Assembly: GCA_965203305.1 (NCBI GenBank)
Contig: OZ241874.1
Location: forward strand, 186,001-250,000
Direction of reading: 5' to 3'
From: Bin80 sp965203305
Lineage (GTDB): Bacteria; Bacteroidota; Rhodothermia; Rhodothermales; Bin80
Length of the DNA stretch: 64,000 nt
In this document: positions 9,468 through 19,074 of the stretch, piece after piece
Position numbering within the stretch: the stretch's first letter is position 1
Layout: every line of letters starts with the position of its first letter
Position numbers and translations under genes: made by a program
The notes under the pieces: model-generated
The model's input: only the letters and a program-made list of their open reading frames with translations
What the model was told of the DNA's origin: nothing
The model's database searches: none

Positions 9468-10565
9468 TTACTGCCACGGTATACGGCCGCTGTCCTGTAT
9501 GTACTGTCGCAGCATCGTGGCAAGTTCACGAAATATTTCGGGCTCAGCCGAGGCCAAATCTGTGGTTTCCAGCGGGTCCTGTTCCAGATTGTACAGTTCA
9601 AGCGGAGCGTAGGGGGTATTTTGCAGTAACTTCCACGGTCCCTTTCGAACAGCTTCAATTGTTTTTCCACCGTAGTGCAAGCCTCCTTCCCTTCTGGTGA
9701 AGAAAAGAGTTCGGTCAGAATCAAGGTCCGATTTATCCTGAAACGCAGCAAGGAAACTCACTCCGTCAATTGTATGTGAAATTCTGATTCCGGCCGCTTC
9801 CAGGAGAGTCGGATAAATATCCATGGTGGTCAACAGAGCATTGTTTATCATACCCGTTGCACTGCGTACGGGCCAGGATGCAATTGCCGGAACCCGAAGC
9901 CCCCCTTCGTACATGGTCCCTTTCCCCTCTCGTAACGGGCCGTTGTGTGCTCCCACATTGAGCTGGCCACCATTGTCGCTGACAAATATCACAAGTGTGT
10001 TCGCATGGAAACCATGTTCTTTCAGGGATGACAGAACCCTGCCAATTCCGTAGTCCATATGCTCAATCAGAGCCACGAGTTTGGCTCTGGTTGAATCAAT
10101 GCCGGGTTGCCGCTTGTGAACCTGGTCAACCCACTCATCTGGAGGCTGAATCGGGGTGTGGGGTGCATTATAAGCCAGATGCAGAAAGAAGGGGGCAGAG
10201 GAGGATGTGCGACCCTCAATGTAACTTGCAGCCCAGTCTGAGAATATATCTGTTGCATGTCCTTCTGGATGAATGACATCCTCTCCGCGCCGCATATAAT
10301 TCAGACCGTGACGCTGATGGTGGTAATAGTCATCCATCATGTCCCCAAGGAACCCCTCAAAGTGTTCAAATCCCCGGTCAACCGGCCGCTGTGGTGCATT
10401 CAATCCGAGATGCCACTTGCCCACCATTGCAGTATGATACCCATGTTGGCGAAGCATCTCTGGCAAAAGGTTGACATCCGGTGCGAGTTTGCCCCAGCTG
10501 TCTGTGGCATGTGTACGAATGACACCGGGAACACCTACGAGCGGGGGATAGCGACCAGAGAGAAG
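9468..10565 (-). pseudogene. Sulfatase, C-terminal part (gene split by IS66-family element)
   Basis: This is the downstream part of an arylsulfatase-type gene. It resumes at SGRYPPLVGVPG directly after the target duplication and runs to IPWQ and the stop at 9468. Typical sulfatase segments are MVGKWHLG, FLHLAYNAPHTP, VIFVSDNGG and HNGPLREGKGTMYEGGLRVP. Joining 13215-12980 to 10557-9468 with one copy of the 8-bp duplication gives 1326 bp, an exact multiple of three, and restores CSPTRASLLSGRYP. An internal ATG (10466) could at most start a fragment without the catalytic formylglycine site, so function is lost in this copy. Confidence 0.9.
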
Positions 10566-10823
10566 GTAAGCGTCCGAACAGCCCTGTCTTGCCCCTGTAT
10601 TTTGGCATACGCCCCTGTCTAGGGTTGGTGCCTTCCTGCGGCATATTCTGTGAGGGGATCAGGGATTCCGAAGGCAGAGAGGTTCTGTGTGTTCCCGGGA
10701 GTTTCCGTTTGTGATTCTCGTCCCCTGTTCTGTGCGGGTCTGCCGGGTGCGTCCTACTTTTTCTGGCGGGAACCAAGCGATGGTTTTGGATCCCGTGTCG
10801 TTCCCGCGGGGAAGCGGGGGAGG

Positions 10824-12710
10824 CTATGCTGCCTTGGCGAGTGGCACTTGTTGTTCTTTCTGCCGGGTCGCCTTCCAGTGATGAGGCAGCAGCGTGTGGA
10901 GCTCTTCGTCAGGCGTGGTTTCCACGCGCCTCAGGATATCCATCAGCCACTCCTGCGGATGGACTTCATGGAGTTGGCAAGTACTGAGCAGAGAGTAGAT
11001 CGTGGCGGCATTGGCGGCGGCCGCATGCGAGCCGGCAAACAGGTAGTTCTTGCGTCCCAGTGCAATGGGACGAACCCGGTTCTCCACGAGATTGTTGTCA
11101 ATCTCCACGCGTCCATTGCGGGTGAAGCCGCTCAGGCGATCCCATAGCTTCAGGGTGTAGCGCACGGCTCTGAACCAGAAGGTGTCATTGTCCCCGGTGT
11201 GTTCTCGCAGGAGGGCTTCCAGCACCTGCAGGATGGGGACGGACTGCTCCTGGCGCACCCGCACCCGCTCCGCAGCGTCTGCCCCCTGCTCGCGGAGCTC
11301 GTCCTCCACTGCATACAGCTGCTGGATCAGCACCACAGCCTGTTCCGCCTGTGGGGAGTTCTCTCCCTCGGCACGCAGAGCATTCTTGAATTTCCGCCGG
11401 GCATGCGCCCAGCACGCGAACAGTTCAATCCCGTCTATTTTCCCAAACTGATGGTAGACCGCATAGCCGTCGGTCTGCAACTCTCCCCGGAACCCCTCCA
11501 GCATTTCCGTCGGCCCTGCCCGGGAACGCGTCGGCTGATAATCCACCAGGATCAGTCCAGAGATGGGACAGGTATAGAAAAAGTACCAGCCCCTGTGATA
11601 GGTGCCACCGGCCCTGCTTTTCGCCCGATCCTGCACCAGAATGCGGGTTTCGTCTGCCTGAATATAGCCATCTGCCAGCACTTCCATGCGCAGGGGATGG
11701 TTCAGGCGATCCAGCCGGGAGGCCACCAGGTGTACCCAGTCCGTTGCCGTGGATTTGGAAATCTGTACGCCAGATTCCAGATGCAGCTGCTTCACGATCC
11801 GCTCAATCGGGAGGTGATAGAGATACTTGGAGAGCACCAGATGGGTCAGCAGGCTCTCATCCGCCCGGCACTTGCGCAGTCCGCGGTCGGTGGGCAACGG
11901 CGCCTCGCACAGTTTCGTGCCGTCTTCCCTCGCAAAGACCGGATACAGTTCGCACTTGACATACAACTGTCCCGGTTTGCGAGCCAGCTTTTCTCTCTCC
12001 ACATACCCGACGAGTTTGGCATCGGGGGGAAGGTTGTCCGGGGGATCCATGCGGACCGTTTCTACGGGCAGTCCTGCGTTCTTCCAGAATTCTTTCCCCA
12101 TATAGACGCGCTTTTTCCCGGTCTTCTTCCGCCTCTCTTTCCGCTCCACCTCGTGCCAAGCGGCAGCAGAGACCTGATCTGGAAACATCTCATACTGGCT
12201 ACGGTCATGCCGCTCGCTTTTCGGTCGATACTTCTGACTTCTCACGAAGGCAAGCTCCTGTTTGAGGGCGCGGATTTCTTTGCGCAAGTCTTGGATCTTT
12301 TTCTCTTGGGTCTCGCACTTTGCCCGCAGAGTCTTGCTCTCCCGGTCTTGGGTCTCGCACTTTGCTTCCAGGGTCTCAATCTCCCGGTCTCTGGCTTCGC
12401 ACTTCGTTCGCAGGGTCTCGCATTCCCGGTCTAGGGTCTCAATCTTCTGGTCTCTGGCTTCGCACTTCGTTCGCAGGGTCTCGCATTCCCGGTCTAGGGT
12501 CTCAATCTTCTGGTCTCTGGCTTCGCACTTCGTTCGCAGGGTCTCGCATTCCCGGTCTAGGGTCTCAATCTTCTGGTCTCTGGCTTCGCACTTCGTTCGC
12601 AGGGTCTCGCACTCGGCGGTCTTCTTCCGAAGAGCTTCCAGAATCTCCTGGGGCGGGGCGTGCTCGGACAGGATGGGAGCGATGCGTTCCATGCTGGAAA
12701 TATACAACAT
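10824..12710 (-). CDS. IS66-family transposase (TnpC-type) with expanded coiled coil
   Basis: The 628-residue transposase begins with an unusually long coiled coil (about residues 20-160) built from repeats of DQKIETLDRECETLRTKCEAR. The IS66 zinc-finger region and then the DDE domain follow: GYIQADETRI (first Asp), GELQTDGYAVY (second Asp) and DNNLVENRVRP (Glu). The C-terminal IS66 segment SLLSTCQLHEVHPQEWL is present. All catalytic residues and the reading frame are intact, so the element may still move. Start codons at 12710 and 12692 are both possible. It is longer than common IS66 transposases (about 510-540 residues), because of the repeated coil. Confidence 0.92.
   Translation of the reverse strand: MLYISSMERIAPILSEHAPPQEILEALRKKTAECETLRTKCEARDQKIETLDRECETLRTKCEARDQKIETLDRECETLRTKCEARDQKIETLDRECETLRTKCEARDREIETLEAKCETQDRESKTLRAKCETQEKKIQDLRKEIRALKQELAFVRSQKYRPKSERHDRSQYEMFPDQVSAAAWHEVERKERRKKTGKKRVYMGKEFWKNAGLPVETVRMDPPDNLPPDAKLVGYVEREKLARKPGQLYVKCELYPVFAREDGTKLCEAPLPTDRGLRKCRADESLLTHLVLSKYLYHLPIERIVKQLHLESGVQISKSTATDWVHLVASRLDRLNHPLRMEVLADGYIQADETRILVQDRAKSRAGGTYHRGWYFFYTCPISGLILVDYQPTRSRAGPTEMLEGFRGELQTDGYAVYHQFGKIDGIELFACWAHARRKFKNALRAEGENSPQAEQAVVLIQQLYAVEDELREQGADAAERVRVRQEQSVPILQVLEALLREHTGDNDTFWFRAVRYTLKLWDRLSGFTRNGRVEIDNNLVENRVRPIALGRKNYLFAGSHAAAANAATIYSLLSTCQLHEVHPQEWLMDILRRVETTPDEELHTLLPHHWKATRQKEQQVPLAKAA
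12391..12611. repeat. 63-bp tandem repeats inside the IS66 transposase gene
   Basis: Three consecutive 63-bp units start at 12391, 12454 and 12517, and a partial fourth unit at 12580. Each encodes 21 residues, that is three heptads, so gain or loss of units keeps the reading frame and only changes coiled-coil length. Flanking sequence on the 5' and 3' sides is more divergent from the unit, which suggests recent expansion in the middle. Confidence 0.9.
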
Positions 12711-12979
12711 AAAATACTAAAAGTGAAAATTTATGCAACATAAATATAAATACTGTTCCTGAATCCATCCCCACCCAAGATCCCCTTCCAATACAGCCAC
12801 TCCAGCTTCCAGGAAAAATCCCCGGCATGGAATCACGAAGAGACAACAGACTGCCAGAAGAACCCGCAGACCGATAACACGACCACCCCTCGGTCACAGA
12901 GTGGACTCAGGAAGGCACAAATCCACCATACCAGCGTATCCCCCCTGACAGCTTATATGGAGGCTGTTCGGACGGATAC

Positions 12980-13215
12980 GAGAGAAGAGAGGCTCTGGTC
13001 GGCGAGCAAACCGGGGAGTTAGCATAGAACTGTGTAAATTGAATCCCGGTGGCAGCCAGGCTGTCAAGTACGGGCGAATGCAGGTCCTCAGCTCCGTATA
13101 CCGAGAGATCTCCATATCCCAGATCATCGGCGACAATGAGGACAATATTTGGCCTCTGTGCGGTGGCAGGCAAAATCCAAAGAAATAGCAGGAGAATTAC
13201 AGTGACTTTCCGCAT
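12980..13215 (-). pseudogene. Sulfatase, N-terminal part with signal peptide and formylglycine site
   Basis: From ATG 13215 the product starts with a signal peptide (MRKVTVILLLFLWILPATAQ) and the sulfatase opening RPNIVLIVADDLGYGDLSVYG. The active-site segment SPVCSPTRASLL is present; its Cys would be converted to formylglycine. Right after it the frame enters the IS66 element at 12979. The rest of the gene is at 9468-10557. A TTG at 13227 is also in frame but the ATG gives the better signal peptide. It lies 45 bp downstream of aroB on the same strand. Confidence 0.9.
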
Positions 13216-13260
13216 GTGTCTGACCAATCAATTTTCGATGCATATGCCAAAATACGACAA

Positions 13261-14352
13261 CTACCCGTGCATCAGGTGATTCCAGCCTTCCAGTATCTGT
13301 TCTTCGGTAATCTGATCTGTGATATACGCATTCCCAATTTCCCGAAGTAAAATAAGACGGAGATTTCCTGCCTCAATCTTCTTGTCAAAATACATTGCCT
13401 GTATCAATACTTTGGGATCAAGATGAGAGATAGAGTTTCTCACAGGCAGCCGTTGCAAGAGTGATTCTATGACAGTGTATGGCAAATCTGGATTCAGGAT
13501 AGCAGATACACGGGTGGCGGCTCTCATCCCCAAGGCAACAGCTTCCCCATGGGTAAACCCTCCATACCCGGCAACACATTCAATGGCATGGGCAAAGGTA
13601 TGTCCAAAGTTCAGAATTGCCCGTCGGGAGGATTCCCGCTCATCTTCACTGACCACAACCGCTTTGATCTCTGCGGCCCGCACAATCATGCGTTGCACGC
13701 AGGCTTTTTCCCTGTGCAGAATCCTGTCCCAATTCTCGGACAGCTCGTCTGCGAAATTCGCATCCGCAATCAGACCGTGCTTGACAACCTCCGAAAGCCC
13801 GCTCCTCCATTCCAGTTCAGGAAGACTTTGAAGCATGTCTAGATCCGACAATACCAGTGCTGGCTGATGAAATGCTCCAATCAGGTTTTTCCCGAGCTTG
13901 TGGTTAATGCCGGTTTTCCCTCCTATAGAACTGTCTACCTGGGCAATCAGAGATGTCGGCAAATGAACAAGAGGCAGGCCCCGAAGCAGAGTTGCCGCGG
14001 CAAAGCCTGCCAAGTCTCCAATCACTCCTCCCCCCAGTGCAAAAACAGGGGTCTGCCGATCAATTCCGGCCGACAAAACCTCGTCATAAATGTGCTGAAG
14101 CTGGTCAGGGGTTTTTGAGGATTCGCCGGGGAGAATCAGAATTTCTGTGACTGGTCCCCACCCAGACTCTGAGAGAATGGCTCTGAGCGAGTCCAAATAA
14201 AGAGGAGCCAAATTTGTATCCGTTACAATGATACAGGGGCCCCTCCGAAGTCTGCTTTTATCAAGCAGATGTGGCAGTTCCTGCAGGCAGGCAAACCGGA
14301 TCGGACAGGAACGCCCGCCCTCCAGTTGGACATGTACAACAGCCTTGTCCAT
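13261..14352 (-). CDS. aroB: 3-dehydroquinate synthase
   Basis: The 363-residue protein matches AroB in length and motifs: VFALGGGVIGDLAGFAAAT (NAD binding), PTSLIAQVDSSIGGKTGINH, KNLIGAFHQP, ILNFGHTFAHAIE and THGEAVALGM, the last two holding zinc-ligand histidines. It converts DAHP to 3-dehydroquinate in the shikimate pathway, in the cytoplasm. It lies 65 bp downstream of the protease gene on the same strand and is followed by the broken sulfatase. Nothing in it looks unusual. Confidence 0.95.
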   Translation of the reverse strand: MDKAVVHVQLEGGRSCPIRFACLQELPHLLDKSRLRRGPCIIVTDTNLAPLYLDSLRAILSESGWGPVTEILILPGESSKTPDQLQHIYDEVLSAGIDRQTPVFALGGGVIGDLAGFAAATLLRGLPLVHLPTSLIAQVDSSIGGKTGINHKLGKNLIGAFHQPALVLSDLDMLQSLPELEWRSGLSEVVKHGLIADANFADELSENWDRILHREKACVQRMIVRAAEIKAVVVSEDERESSRRAILNFGHTFAHAIECVAGYGGFTHGEAVALGMRAATRVSAILNPDLPYTVIESLLQRLPVRNSISHLDPKVLIQAMYFDKKIEAGNLRLILLREIGNAYITDQITEEQILEGWNHLMHG

Positions 14353-14417
14353 GCGGCAAAAGACAGCCGGGGAGCCGCCAGACAGCAGCTCCCCAAGAAA
14401 GACTCTGATAAAATGGA

Positions 14418-15968
14418 CTATTCAGGCTTTGTGAGTGCCGTAATCAGGGGAAGAAACTCATTCGAATCCTCGCTCATCACTTGCAGGCGCAACACCCTGA
14501 CCAGGAAGGCTTTGCCCTTTCTTATATCTTTGTATACGCGCCTGAACTCATCAATACTTGATACAGGCGTGTTATCAATCTCTACGATAACGTCGTCGGT
14601 CCGCAGGTCTGATTCACTGAACGCCTCACTGCTTTCATCAATGGACTGGATCCATACGCCCTGCACATCCTCAGATATCTGAAAACGCTCCTGGAGGATT
14701 TCGCTGTCCAAGTCCCGCAGCAGCAGGCCAAGCTCATCCAGTTTCCCCTCGTCCTCACGCCTTGTCTCATTCGGTTCGCTGTTGCGAGCGAACTGATCCG
14801 GCAGTGCACCCAGGGTTACTTCAATCTGAATCCGGTCTTCTCCCCGAATGATGTCAAGCAGAACCTCATCCCCTGGAACTTTATTGCCAATTGTGGTCCG
14901 CAGCAGTAAATAATCTGCAAGTTCAACCCCGTCAATTCCAGCGATAATATCACCCACCTCAACGCCAGCCTTGTCCGCAGCACTGTTCTTTTCAACCTGA
15001 CTCACCTGTGCGGAACCGGGGGGTGCATCCAGCGCACTTGCCAGAGACTGCGAAACCCGGTCAAAGCGTATCCCCAGAAACCCGCGATCTACCCGGCCCT
15101 TGTCAATGAGCTGGGTAGCAACATTGCCTACAATGGAAACAGGAATAGCAAATCCAATTCCTGCATTATTCCCAGTGGGAGAGAGAATCGCAGAATTTAT
15201 GCCCACCAGTTGCCCGCTCATATTGACGAGTGGTCCTCCTGAATTTCCCCGATTGATCGCTGCATCTGTCTGAATAAAGGCAGAATACAGGTTAAGCCGG
15301 GCAAGCCGGTTGCTCGTTCGACCGATTGCACTCACAATTCCGGCTGTGGCAGTATTGTCCAGTGCTTCATCCAGTGGTGATCCGAACGCCATCACCCACT
15401 GCCCTACCCGAACATTGGAGGGCGGGGCAAGCGTAACCGTGGGCAGCCCCGTTTCACCAATACGAATGACTGCCAGATCACTGTTGCGATCTCGCCCGAC
15501 CACTTCAGCAGTGAAGGTGCGACCATCATGGAGCAGAACCTGCAACTTGTCTGCACCATCTATCACATGGTCATTTGTCACGATGTACCCGTCCGAACGA
15601 ATAACAACTCCCGATCCCAGTCCCTGGCGAACCTGTGGAGGCATGTTGGGGGAAAGATTCGGCACAAGCTGCTGCCAGGGTGTCCCTTCCCACATGTTGC
15701 TGTTCACATCAACCTCTACCTTTTCTTCTGATCGAATCTGCACCACAGCAGGGTTCACCGCATCAGCAACATTTATAAATGCCTCTTCCCACTCCAGGCG
15801 TGCGCTTTCCGAGGGAGCCTGCAGGAGTGTGGAATTGCCGGCCTGAGTATCCGTGCCAACATTATGTCCCTGATCAAACAGGTTCACCCCCAGGGTAGCT
15901 GACAGCACACCCGCAATGAAGACGCTGACCACAATGAGGATGGTTGGAAAAAAGCGAATCTTGTTCAT
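14418..15968 (-). CDS. degQ: DegP/DegQ (HtrA) family periplasmic serine protease
   Basis: About 516 residues from ATG 15968 (MNKIRFFPTILIVVSVFIAG, an N-terminal membrane anchor or signal). A TTG 45 bp upstream is in frame but gives a poor start. The trypsin-like domain carries the full triad: His in IVTNDHVIDG, Asp in RNSDLAVIRIG and Ser in INRGNSGGPLVN. Two PDZ domains follow (GFLGIRFDRVS... GDIIAGIDGVELADY and a C-terminal one with TDDVIVEIDNTPVSS). It should degrade or refold damaged envelope proteins. The exact paralog (DegP, DegQ or DegS-like) cannot be decided; two PDZ domains argue against DegS. Confidence 0.9.
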   Translation of the reverse strand: MNKIRFFPTILIVVSVFIAGVLSATLGVNLFDQGHNVGTDTQAGNSTLLQAPSESARLEWEEAFINVADAVNPAVVQIRSEEKVEVDVNSNMWEGTPWQQLVPNLSPNMPPQVRQGLGSGVVIRSDGYIVTNDHVIDGADKLQVLLHDGRTFTAEVVGRDRNSDLAVIRIGETGLPTVTLAPPSNVRVGQWVMAFGSPLDEALDNTATAGIVSAIGRTSNRLARLNLYSAFIQTDAAINRGNSGGPLVNMSGQLVGINSAILSPTGNNAGIGFAIPVSIVGNVATQLIDKGRVDRGFLGIRFDRVSQSLASALDAPPGSAQVSQVEKNSAADKAGVEVGDIIAGIDGVELADYLLLRTTIGNKVPGDEVLLDIIRGEDRIQIEVTLGALPDQFARNSEPNETRREDEGKLDELGLLLRDLDSEILQERFQISEDVQGVWIQSIDESSEAFSESDLRTDDVIVEIDNTPVSSIDEFRRVYKDIRKGKAFLVRVLRLQVMSEDSNEFLPLITALTKPE

Positions 15969-16038
15969 GAACTCAAAAATGTTAATGATTGATAATGTGT
16001 GTGTTGCAAACAACGGACCAAAACGAATTTCTGGGGCA

Positions 16039-17430
16039 TTATTGACCTCCGGGAATACCGGGTCGTGTCATATTGCGCACATCCAGCAGCCTGTCCAGTG
16101 TCTTTTCGTCCAAAACATTCATTTCAAGGGCAACCTCCCGAACTGTTCGTCCAGATGAGACTGCCTCTTTGGCAATCCTGGCTGCCAGGTCATATCCAAT
16201 GGCACTGTTGAGTGCAGTGGCAAGGGACGGATTCAGTTCCAGCAGTCCCTGACACCTGGGACGGTTGGCATCCATGCCGGCGATACATTTGTCTACAAAC
16301 GCATTACTGGCACCTGCAAGCAGCTGAATGCTTTCCAGAAGTGCTACGGCCATCACCGGCATCATCACATTCAATTCGAGATTCCCATGCTGTCCGCAAA
16401 TTGTCAGGGTCGTGTGATTGCCCATAACGCGGGCACAGACCATCATCATGGCCTCGCATAGCACGGGATTGACTTTTCCGGGCATGATTGAGGAGCCAGG
16501 CTGGAGGGACTTGAGTGTGATTTCGGAAATTCCGCTGGTGGGTCCGCTCGCAAGAATTCGGATATCATTTGCGATTTTCATGAGCGAAACCGCAGTTGTA
16601 TTCAGGGCACCAGAGGCGGATACAATGGCATCCCGTGCGGACTGTGCTTCAAAGTGATTTTCAGCTTCCCGGAATGTTACCCCGGTTACTTCGCTGACAT
16701 AGGCAAGAGTTTGCTTCGGAAAGTCCAGATGGCGATTGATGCCAGAACCCGTCGCTGTTCCGCCCAAGGGAACTTCACGCAGCTCTGCCTGTCCGACACG
16801 GATGCGGTGAATGCTTCGGGTAACTTGCATGGCATAGCCGCCAAATTCCTGTCCCAGTGTGATTGGAGTGGCATCCATGAGGTGCGTACGTGCACTCTTG
16901 ACCACATCATCAAAGTCATGAGTTTTTTCCTGCAGTGCCCCTTCCAGTCGAATCAGTGCCGGGATCAGATGGTCTTCTATTTCGCATGCAGCCGCTATCT
17001 GAATAGAGGTCGGGATCACATCATTTGAAGACTGACACAGGTTCACCTGATCATTGGGGTGAACACTCTGATTTTCGAGCAGATCCGTTGCCAGTCTGGC
17101 AATCACCTCATTGGCATTCATATTGCTGGATGTCCCGCTTCCTGTCTGGAATACATCCACAGGAAACTGATCATCAAGATCACCTGCAATGACACCCTGT
17201 GCTGCCTTGGCAATTGCGTCCGCGACAGGTCTCTCAAGCATGCCGAGATCGGCATTCGTTTTTGCAGCGGCTTGCTTGACCTGACCAAGTGCCCGGATGA
17301 ATGCACGGGGCATACTCTGTCCACTGATGGGGAAATTATCAACCGCCCGCTGGGTCTGGGCCCCGTATATGGCATTCACTGGTACATGTACTTCCCCCAG
17401 GGAGTCCTTTTCAATCCGAAATTTGCTCAT
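16039..17430 (-). CDS. fumC: Class II fumarate hydratase
   Basis: The 463-residue protein has the length and motifs of FumC. They are GSGTSSNMNANEVIA, SSNDVIPTSIQIAA, THLMDATPITLGQEFGGY and the fumarase/aspartase signature GSSIMPGKVNPV. It hydrates fumarate to L-malate in the TCA cycle, without an iron-sulfur cluster. It starts 90 bp from the divergent panC, so this short gap should hold both promoters. The protease gene follows 70 bp downstream on the same strand. Confidence 0.95.
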   Translation of the reverse strand: MSKFRIEKDSLGEVHVPVNAIYGAQTQRAVDNFPISGQSMPRAFIRALGQVKQAAAKTNADLGMLERPVADAIAKAAQGVIAGDLDDQFPVDVFQTGSGTSSNMNANEVIARLATDLLENQSVHPNDQVNLCQSSNDVIPTSIQIAAACEIEDHLIPALIRLEGALQEKTHDFDDVVKSARTHLMDATPITLGQEFGGYAMQVTRSIHRIRVGQAELREVPLGGTATGSGINRHLDFPKQTLAYVSEVTGVTFREAENHFEAQSARDAIVSASGALNTTAVSLMKIANDIRILASGPTSGISEITLKSLQPGSSIMPGKVNPVLCEAMMMVCARVMGNHTTLTICGQHGNLELNVMMPVMAVALLESIQLLAGASNAFVDKCIAGMDANRPRCQGLLELNPSLATALNSAIGYDLAARIAKEAVSSGRTVREVALEMNVLDEKTLDRLLDVRNMTRPGIPGGQ

Positions 17431-17520
17431 GGTGAAGCGGAATAAATAGCTGGGTTCACTAATATAAACGAATTAGGTCCCTTATTGTAGCAAACAGTCC
17501 CAAAATATATTATCAGTCGC

Positions 17521-18411
17521 ATGGAGATCATCAAAACGGTTGCACACATGCAGGCATATACCGACGAGAAGCGTGCCGAGGGTGACATATTAGGACTAGT
17601 TCCGACCATGGGAGGGCTGCACAAGGGACACCTGTCGCTAGTAGAACATGCAAAAGAGGAAGCAGATCATGTTATAGTATCTATTTTTGTTAATCCAACT
17701 CAGTTCAGTCCCGGTGAAGATTTTGAAACGTATCCCAGAAATTTTGATCGGGACTACACATTGCTGAGAGAGATCGGAGGGGTAGATGCCGTGTTTGCTC
17801 CGAGCGATGAAGCTCTTTATCCCGAGGGGATTGATCAACAGGAAGTATGGCTTACCTGTCCAGAAATGACGAGACACCTGTGCGGAAAGTACAGACTTGG
17901 ACATTTTGAGGGAGTTCTGACAGTTGTAATGAAACTGTTCGCGGCGTGCAAGCCCCACATCAGTGTATTTGGACTCAAGGACATACAGCAATATGTACTG
18001 CTGAAAAAAATGGTTCAGGACTTGTCCCTTGGTATCAAAATCATTGGTGCCCCGACAGTCCGTGAGTCAAACGGGCTAGCATGTTCTTCACGGAATGAAC
18101 ACTTGAGTGCAGAAGAACGTATCCAGGCAGAAGTTCTTTCAAGGGCTGTGACTATAGCAAAAAACAGAATACAGAGCGGGGAGGGAAGCCCAGCAAGTGT
18201 AACAGCCTTGATGAAAGATGTCATTCAGTCTGCTCCGCTTGCAAAGTTACAGTATGCAGAGATTGTAGCCATACACTCACTTCATCCGATTAAACAGTTT
18301 ACACCAGGTATACAAGTAATTGCTGCTGTTGCAGTATATTTTCGGGAGGTACGCCTGATTGACAGTGCAATTGCTTGTGTTCCGATGGAACAGGTTCGCA
18401 CATCACTGTGA
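17521..18411 (+). CDS. panC: Pantothenate synthetase
   Basis: The 296-residue protein carries the nucleotidyltransferase HxGH-type motif in VPTMGGLHKGHLSLVEHA. It also has VSIFVNPTQFSPGEDFETYPR, GHFEGVLTVVMKLF, FGLKDIQQYVLLKKM and the GLACSSRNEHLS motif. It joins pantoate and beta-alanine using ATP in coenzyme A synthesis. No other pan genes are adjacent. It is divergent from fumC. Confidence 0.95.
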   Translation: MEIIKTVAHMQAYTDEKRAEGDILGLVPTMGGLHKGHLSLVEHAKEEADHVIVSIFVNPTQFSPGEDFETYPRNFDRDYTLLREIGGVDAVFAPSDEALYPEGIDQQEVWLTCPEMTRHLCGKYRLGHFEGVLTVVMKLFAACKPHISVFGLKDIQQYVLLKKMVQDLSLGIKIIGAPTVRESNGLACSSRNEHLSAEERIQAEVLSRAVTIAKNRIQSGEGSPASVTALMKDVIQSAPLAKLQYAEIVAIHSLHPIKQFTPGIQVIAAVAVYFREVRLIDSAIACVPMEQVRTSL

Positions 18412-18563
18412 CACCGAGCAAGATGACCTTGAAAAACATCCTGATCGCAGACTGGAACATCTTCATTCGCAGGGTTAGAAATGCCCACATGTCTCTACAT
18501 CACTGCAGACAGCGGAGCTACTCTGTTGCGGACTTGACACATGATCTTCTAATTTGATACCGA

Positions 18564-18917
18564 ATGCTTGAAGACAGCCGAATCAATTACATTGAGTTGC
18601 CTGCAGCAGATATTGCGAACACGAAATCATTCTATGGGAGTGTGTTTGGGTGGATATTTGAAGACTATGGAGAGGACTACTGTGCGTTCAATGATGGGAG
18701 GCTTGATGGCGGTTTCTATCGTTCCTCACTCAATTCTGATGGCAGTAAAGGAGCTGCACTGGTGATTTTGTACGCAACTGACCTGGAAGCTACACTGGAG
18801 CGTGTCGTTGCCGCGGGGGCACAAATTTGTCGACCTGTATTTTCGTTTCCCGGGGGTCGAAGATTTCATTTTCTGGATCCCAGCGGCAATGAGCTTGCCG
18901 TCTGGAGTGACAACTAA
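18564..18917 (+). CDS. VOC (glyoxalase/bleomycin-resistance fold) protein
   Basis: The 117-residue protein has one VOC unit pair: INYIELPAADIANTKSFYGSVFGW at the start, ATDLEATLERVVAAGAQI in the middle and the end segment FHFLDPSGNELAVWSDN. Such small proteins include dioxygenases, lyases and resistance proteins; the function here is unknown. It lies 152 bp after panC. The MITE-like repeat begins 17 bp after its stop codon. Confidence 0.8.
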   Translation: MLEDSRINYIELPAADIANTKSFYGSVFGWIFEDYGEDYCAFNDGRLDGGFYRSSLNSDGSKGAALVILYATDLEATLERVVAAGAQICRPVFSFPGGRRFHFLDPSGNELAVWSDN

Positions 18918-19074
18918 CCCTGGCTGTGTACAGTGTCTGTCCGAAAATTCATAATACCGCCAATATATGGGGTTTAGAGAGCGCATGAGGGGTTTTTGGA
19001 GATATTTTTCCTGACGAATATGAAGGCTCTTTGGCGAATTGGGGCAATTAAATCCCCGAACAAGGTCTATAAAT

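Larger units (their letters stand above)
10566..12979. mobile_element. IS66-family insertion sequence with 8-bp target duplication
   Basis: The element is 2414 bp. Its ends are GTAAGCGTCCGAACAGCC (10566-10583) and the reverse complement of GTATCCGTCCGAACAGCC (ending 12979), matching at 16 of 18 positions; GTAA is a usual IS66 start. It is flanked by the perfect direct repeat GAGAGAAG (10558-10565 and 12980-12987), the 8-bp duplication typical of IS66. Only one transposase gene is present; the small accessory genes tnpA and tnpB of classical IS66 are absent, as in single-gene subgroups. It interrupts a sulfatase gene. Confidence 0.93.

Noticed and set aside
11199..12434. A 411-codon plus-strand frame inside the IS66 element
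   Set aside because: It is antisense to the intact transposase with its DDE motif; composition is that of a shadow frame.
12391..12611. Regular repeats that could suggest a CRISPR array
   Set aside because: Units follow each other without spacers and are in frame with the transposase coiled coil.
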